NCBI RefSeq assembly: GCF_900105905.1
Contig: NZ_FNSV01000005.1
Location: forward strand, 3,162,001-3,226,000
Direction: 5' to 3'
Origin: Rhodococcus koreensis
GTDB lineage: Bacteria > Actinomycetota > Actinomycetes > Mycobacteriales > Mycobacteriaceae
DNA: 64,000 nucleotides
Position numbers and translations under genes: made by a program. Of the stretch, positions 62,501-64,000 are shown piece after piece. Position 1 is the first letter of the stretch; the number at the start of each line of letters is the position of its first letter. The notes beneath the pieces are model-generated. The model did no database searches. It was not told the DNA's origin and saw nothing but the letters and a program-made list of their open reading frames with translations.

Positions 62501-64000
62501 AGCGGCGAGTGGGCGGTCGAGCGCACCGGGCCGACGGCGTCCACCACCCGTTCGAAGGGCAGGTCTGCGTGCGCGAAGGCACCGAGATCGGCGTCGCGGA
62601 CCTGCGCGAGGAGGTCGCGGAACGGCTGCCCCGCCTCGATCGCGGTGCGCAGGGCCAGCGTGCCGACGAACATGCCGACGAGGTCGTCGAGCGCCGCCTC
62701 GCCGCGGCCGGCGATCGGGGTGCCGATCGCCACGTCGCCCGTGCCGCCGAGCCGCCCGAGCAGGACGGCGAGTGCGGCGTGCACGATCATGAACTCGGTG
62801 GACCGGTGCTCGCGCGCCGCCGCCCGGATCCGCTCGTGCAGCCCCGCGTCGATCGTGAAGCCCACCCGGTCGCCGTGGAACGACTGTTGTGCGGGACGCC
62901 GGCGGTCGGTGGGCAGTTCGAGGAGTTCCGGCAGCCCGGCCAGCGCGGACTCCCAGTAGGACAGCTGCCGCGAGATCAGCGACTCGGGGTCGTCCTCCGA
63001 ACCCAGCAGCCTGCGCTGCCACAGTGTGTAGTCGGCGTACTGGACCGGTAGCGGCGTCCACGCGGGAACGCGACCGTGGGCGCGGGATTCGTACGCGACC
63101 ATCACATCCCGCACCAGCGGTGCCATCGAGAAGCCGTCGGCCGAGATGTGGTGCACCACGACGGCGAGCACATGGGTCCTGGTGTCGAGGGAGACCGTGT
63201 CGAGAGAGACGGTGTCGAGGGAGAACAGGGCGATGCGCAGTGGGACGGCGGCGGCGACGTCGAAGCCGGCCGACACCAGCCGGGTGAGTTCCTCCCGGAG
63301 CCGGCCGTCGTCCGCGACCGCGGTCGGCGGAGCCATCGGCGCCGCCGGCGGGAGGATCTCCTGCACCGGTTCGCCGTCACGGAGCGGGAATCGGGTGCGC
63401 AGCGACTCGTGCCTGGTCACGACATCCGTGACCGCCAGCCTCAGCGCATCCACGTCGAGGTCGCCGGTGAGCCGCACCACCATCGGAATGTTGTAGGCGG
63501 GCGAACTCGTGTCGAACTGGTTGATGAACCACATGCGCTGCTGCGCGTAGGACAGCGGGATGCGGGCGGGGCGGTCCCCGGCGGTCAGGGTGGGACGGCC
63601 GGACGGACCCGCTCCCGCATGCTCGATGCGCGCGGCGAACGCCTCCACCGTGGGCGCCTCGAACAACGCCCGCACGCCGATGTCGGTGTCGAGCGCGGCG
63701 CGCAGGCGGGCGACGGCGCGGGTGGCGCTCAGCGAGTTGCCGCCGAGATCGAAGAATCCCGCATCCGCGCTCACCCGGTCCAGTCCGAGTACCTCCGCGA
63801 AGACGCCGGCCACCGTCTCCTGCACCGGGTCGGCCGGTGCCCGGTATTCGGCGGTGCCGACGTCGAATTCGGGGGTGGGCAGGGCCTTGCGGTCGAACTT
63901 GCCGACGGCGTTCAGCGGGATCTCGTCCAGCACGGTGATCGACGACGGAATCATGTGGGCGGGCAGTCTGCTCGCGAGACCGCGGGTGAGGTCGCCGGTG
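59590..64000 (-). CDS. Second NRPS, C-terminal part (…A-T-C-A-T-TE), 5' end outside window
   Basis: About 1,470 residues visible: the tail of an A domain (GKFDRKALP), a T domain (FFDLGGNSLSAT), an LCL C domain (HHISADG, near 63147), an A domain (YTSGSTGVPKG; hand-read code D-A-F-F-V-A-A-I-M, unassigned), a T domain with the variant RSGNSLLAT, and a TE (GWSLGG, DCGHNDMIE). A 15-bp triplet repeat lies in the C domain. It is upstream of and codirectional with the large NRPS gene, 164 bases away. Since both end in a TE, they probably make separate peptides or one is redundant. Confidence 0.92.
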   Translation of the reverse strand, partial: TGDLTRGLASRLPAHMIPSSITVLDEIPLNAVGKFDRKALPTPEFDVGTAEYRAPADPVQETVAGVFAEVLGLDRVSADAGFFDLGGNSLSATRAVARLRAALDTDIGVRALFEAPTVEAFAARIEHAGAGPSGRPTLTAGDRPARIPLSYAQQRMWFINQFDTSSPAYNIPMVVRLTGDLDVDALRLAVTDVVTRHESLRTRFPLRDGEPVQEILPPAAPMAPPTAVADDGRLREELTRLVSAGFDVAAAVPLRIALFSLDTVSLDTVSLDTRTHVLAVVVHHISADGFSMAPLVRDVMVAYESRAHGRVPAWTPLPVQYADYTLWQRRLLGSEDDPESLISRQLSYWESALAGLPELLELPTDRRRPAQQSFHGDRVGFTIDAGLHERIRAAAREHRSTEFMIVHAALAVLLGRLGGTGDVAIGTPIAGRGEAALDDLVGMFVGTLALRTAIEAGQPFRDLLAQVRDADLGAFAHADLPFERVVDAVGPVRSTAHSPLFQVSLEFQNTENPALRLPGLSVEGLDPDLAVVKVDLEVILDERFDTDGTPAGMTGAIDYATDLFDADTVLGFAERFVRILDSVTAQPGIPVGDIEILGTDEVAALTPARGAPDAPNVLLPDLLTAAVRLDPDADALSYRGRAITYREVDETSNRLARRLIEAGAGPGTTVALSLSRSIESVLSVWAVARTGAAFLPVDPGYPLDRIEHMLTDSGAVSGVTVREHRDRLPAAVTWIVLDDVRDADRIRTQSPGPVTDADRTAPLHESHPAYLIYTSGSTGVPKGVAVTHRGLANLAAEERDRLAVTRGSRVLHFASPSFDASVFELVMAFCAGATLVIAPPTIYGGTELAALLSDERVSHGFVTPTALASMDPLGFESLRTLVVAGEACPPELVARWAPGRRMFNAYGPTETTIMSNISDPLVPGDPITLGAPTRGVAEVVLDSRLRPVPVGVVGELYVSGRALASGYHRRSGLTASRFVAAPWGAPGDRMYRTGDVVRWRRDGTLEYVGRSDFQVKIRGFRIEPGEIDAALTAHPDVGFAVTIGRDGPAGEPLLVSYVRPVGGADVDTAELSRLVAERLPSHMVPAAIVVLDRIPLTPVGKLDRAALPAPEFLSGTRFRPPATDLEAAVVDVFAEVLGVDRVGADDNFFERSGNSLLATKAVAALQERLDRKIPLQWMFLDPTPSGLARRIALPSAEGAVTEALAVVIPLRTEGTGRPLFCVHPGIGLSWGYAGLVRYLPADRRAYGLQLPTISGDGEYRSIEQLAHRYVEEMKAIQPEGPYDLLGWSLGGVIAHAMAVELQRAGENVATLAVMDSYPDNGEDPLFGKLDMRDLLRGLGLVVATDGEVTYERAAQLLNESWGSDSGLRGEHLERINAGYENSRELVHRFEPQVYDGDLLIFPATGEDDGTTRARSVDEWRPLVTGRIAEYPVDCGHNDMIEPQSLAVIGPVLSRYLGADRTPRHDDRIG
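63181..63225. repeat. 15-bp tandem repeat, three units, inside NRPS C domain
   Basis: Units at 63181, 63196 and 63211 differ by one or two bases each and encode VSLDT-like repeats just before the HHISADG strand. The paralogous C domain of module 7 lacks the extra copies. Confidence 0.9.

Overview
The window is high-GC actinobacterial DNA. Gene content and order point to a Rhodococcus of the R. jostii/R. opacus type: a hydroxycinnamate (cou-type) catabolic cluster, a mycobacterial-type ugpAEBC transporter, FprB, an L,D-transpeptidase close to the mycobacterial ones, a LigC/primase-polymerase pair, and very large NRPS genes. I saw no rRNA, tRNA or CRISPR array.

Left region (1-14,100): a phenylpropanoid beta-oxidative deacetylation cluster. 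It has an acyl-CoA dehydrogenase (cut by the window edge), an MHS-family transporter (couT-like), a CoA ligase (couL-like), a DJ-1/PfpI protein, and on the other strand a CocE-type esterase, a second MHS transporter, a LysR regulator, a DUF3237 protein and a MarR repressor (couR-like). Divergent from the repressor lie an SDR, an amidohydrolase (couO-like, metal Asp at residue 257) and a MaoC hydratase. Two copies of an ATTGA-N5-TCAAT palindrome lie in front of the two catabolic transcription units. A hairpin-forming palindrome follows three of the plus-strand genes; an IS1182-like element has inserted in the loop of the third copy.

Middle region (14,100-32,830): general metabolism and envelope genes. 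These are a small charged protein, a pirin, a Tat/lipoprotein intradiol-dioxygenase-like protein, an M13 metallopeptidase, ugpAEBC (glycerophosphodiester or glycerol-3-phosphate uptake), an L,D-transpeptidase, FprB with a KstR-like site upstream, dodecin, a serine hydrolase, a secreted protein, a LigD-type polymerase and ATP-dependent ligase pair, a lipoprotein, CorA with a leader that looks attenuator-like, and a DnaQ-type exonuclease.

Right region (32,837-64,000): two tandem minus-strand NRPS genes. The complete one encodes about 8,862 residues in seven modules (C-A-T, C-A-T, C-A-T-E, C-A-T, C-A-T-E, C-A-T, C-A-T-TE). My hand reading of the A-domain codes gives Ser at modules 2 and 4 and Thr at module 5, with epimerisation at positions 3 and 5. 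Its first C domain resembles that of EntF and is followed by an orphan C-terminal lobe of a second C domain. The A domains of modules 2 and 4 share a near-identical 1.6-kb DNA block with codon use unlike its surroundings. The second NRPS runs off the right edge and has its own closely related TE, so these are probably two separate assembly lines. The peptide products are not identifiable from the sequence alone.
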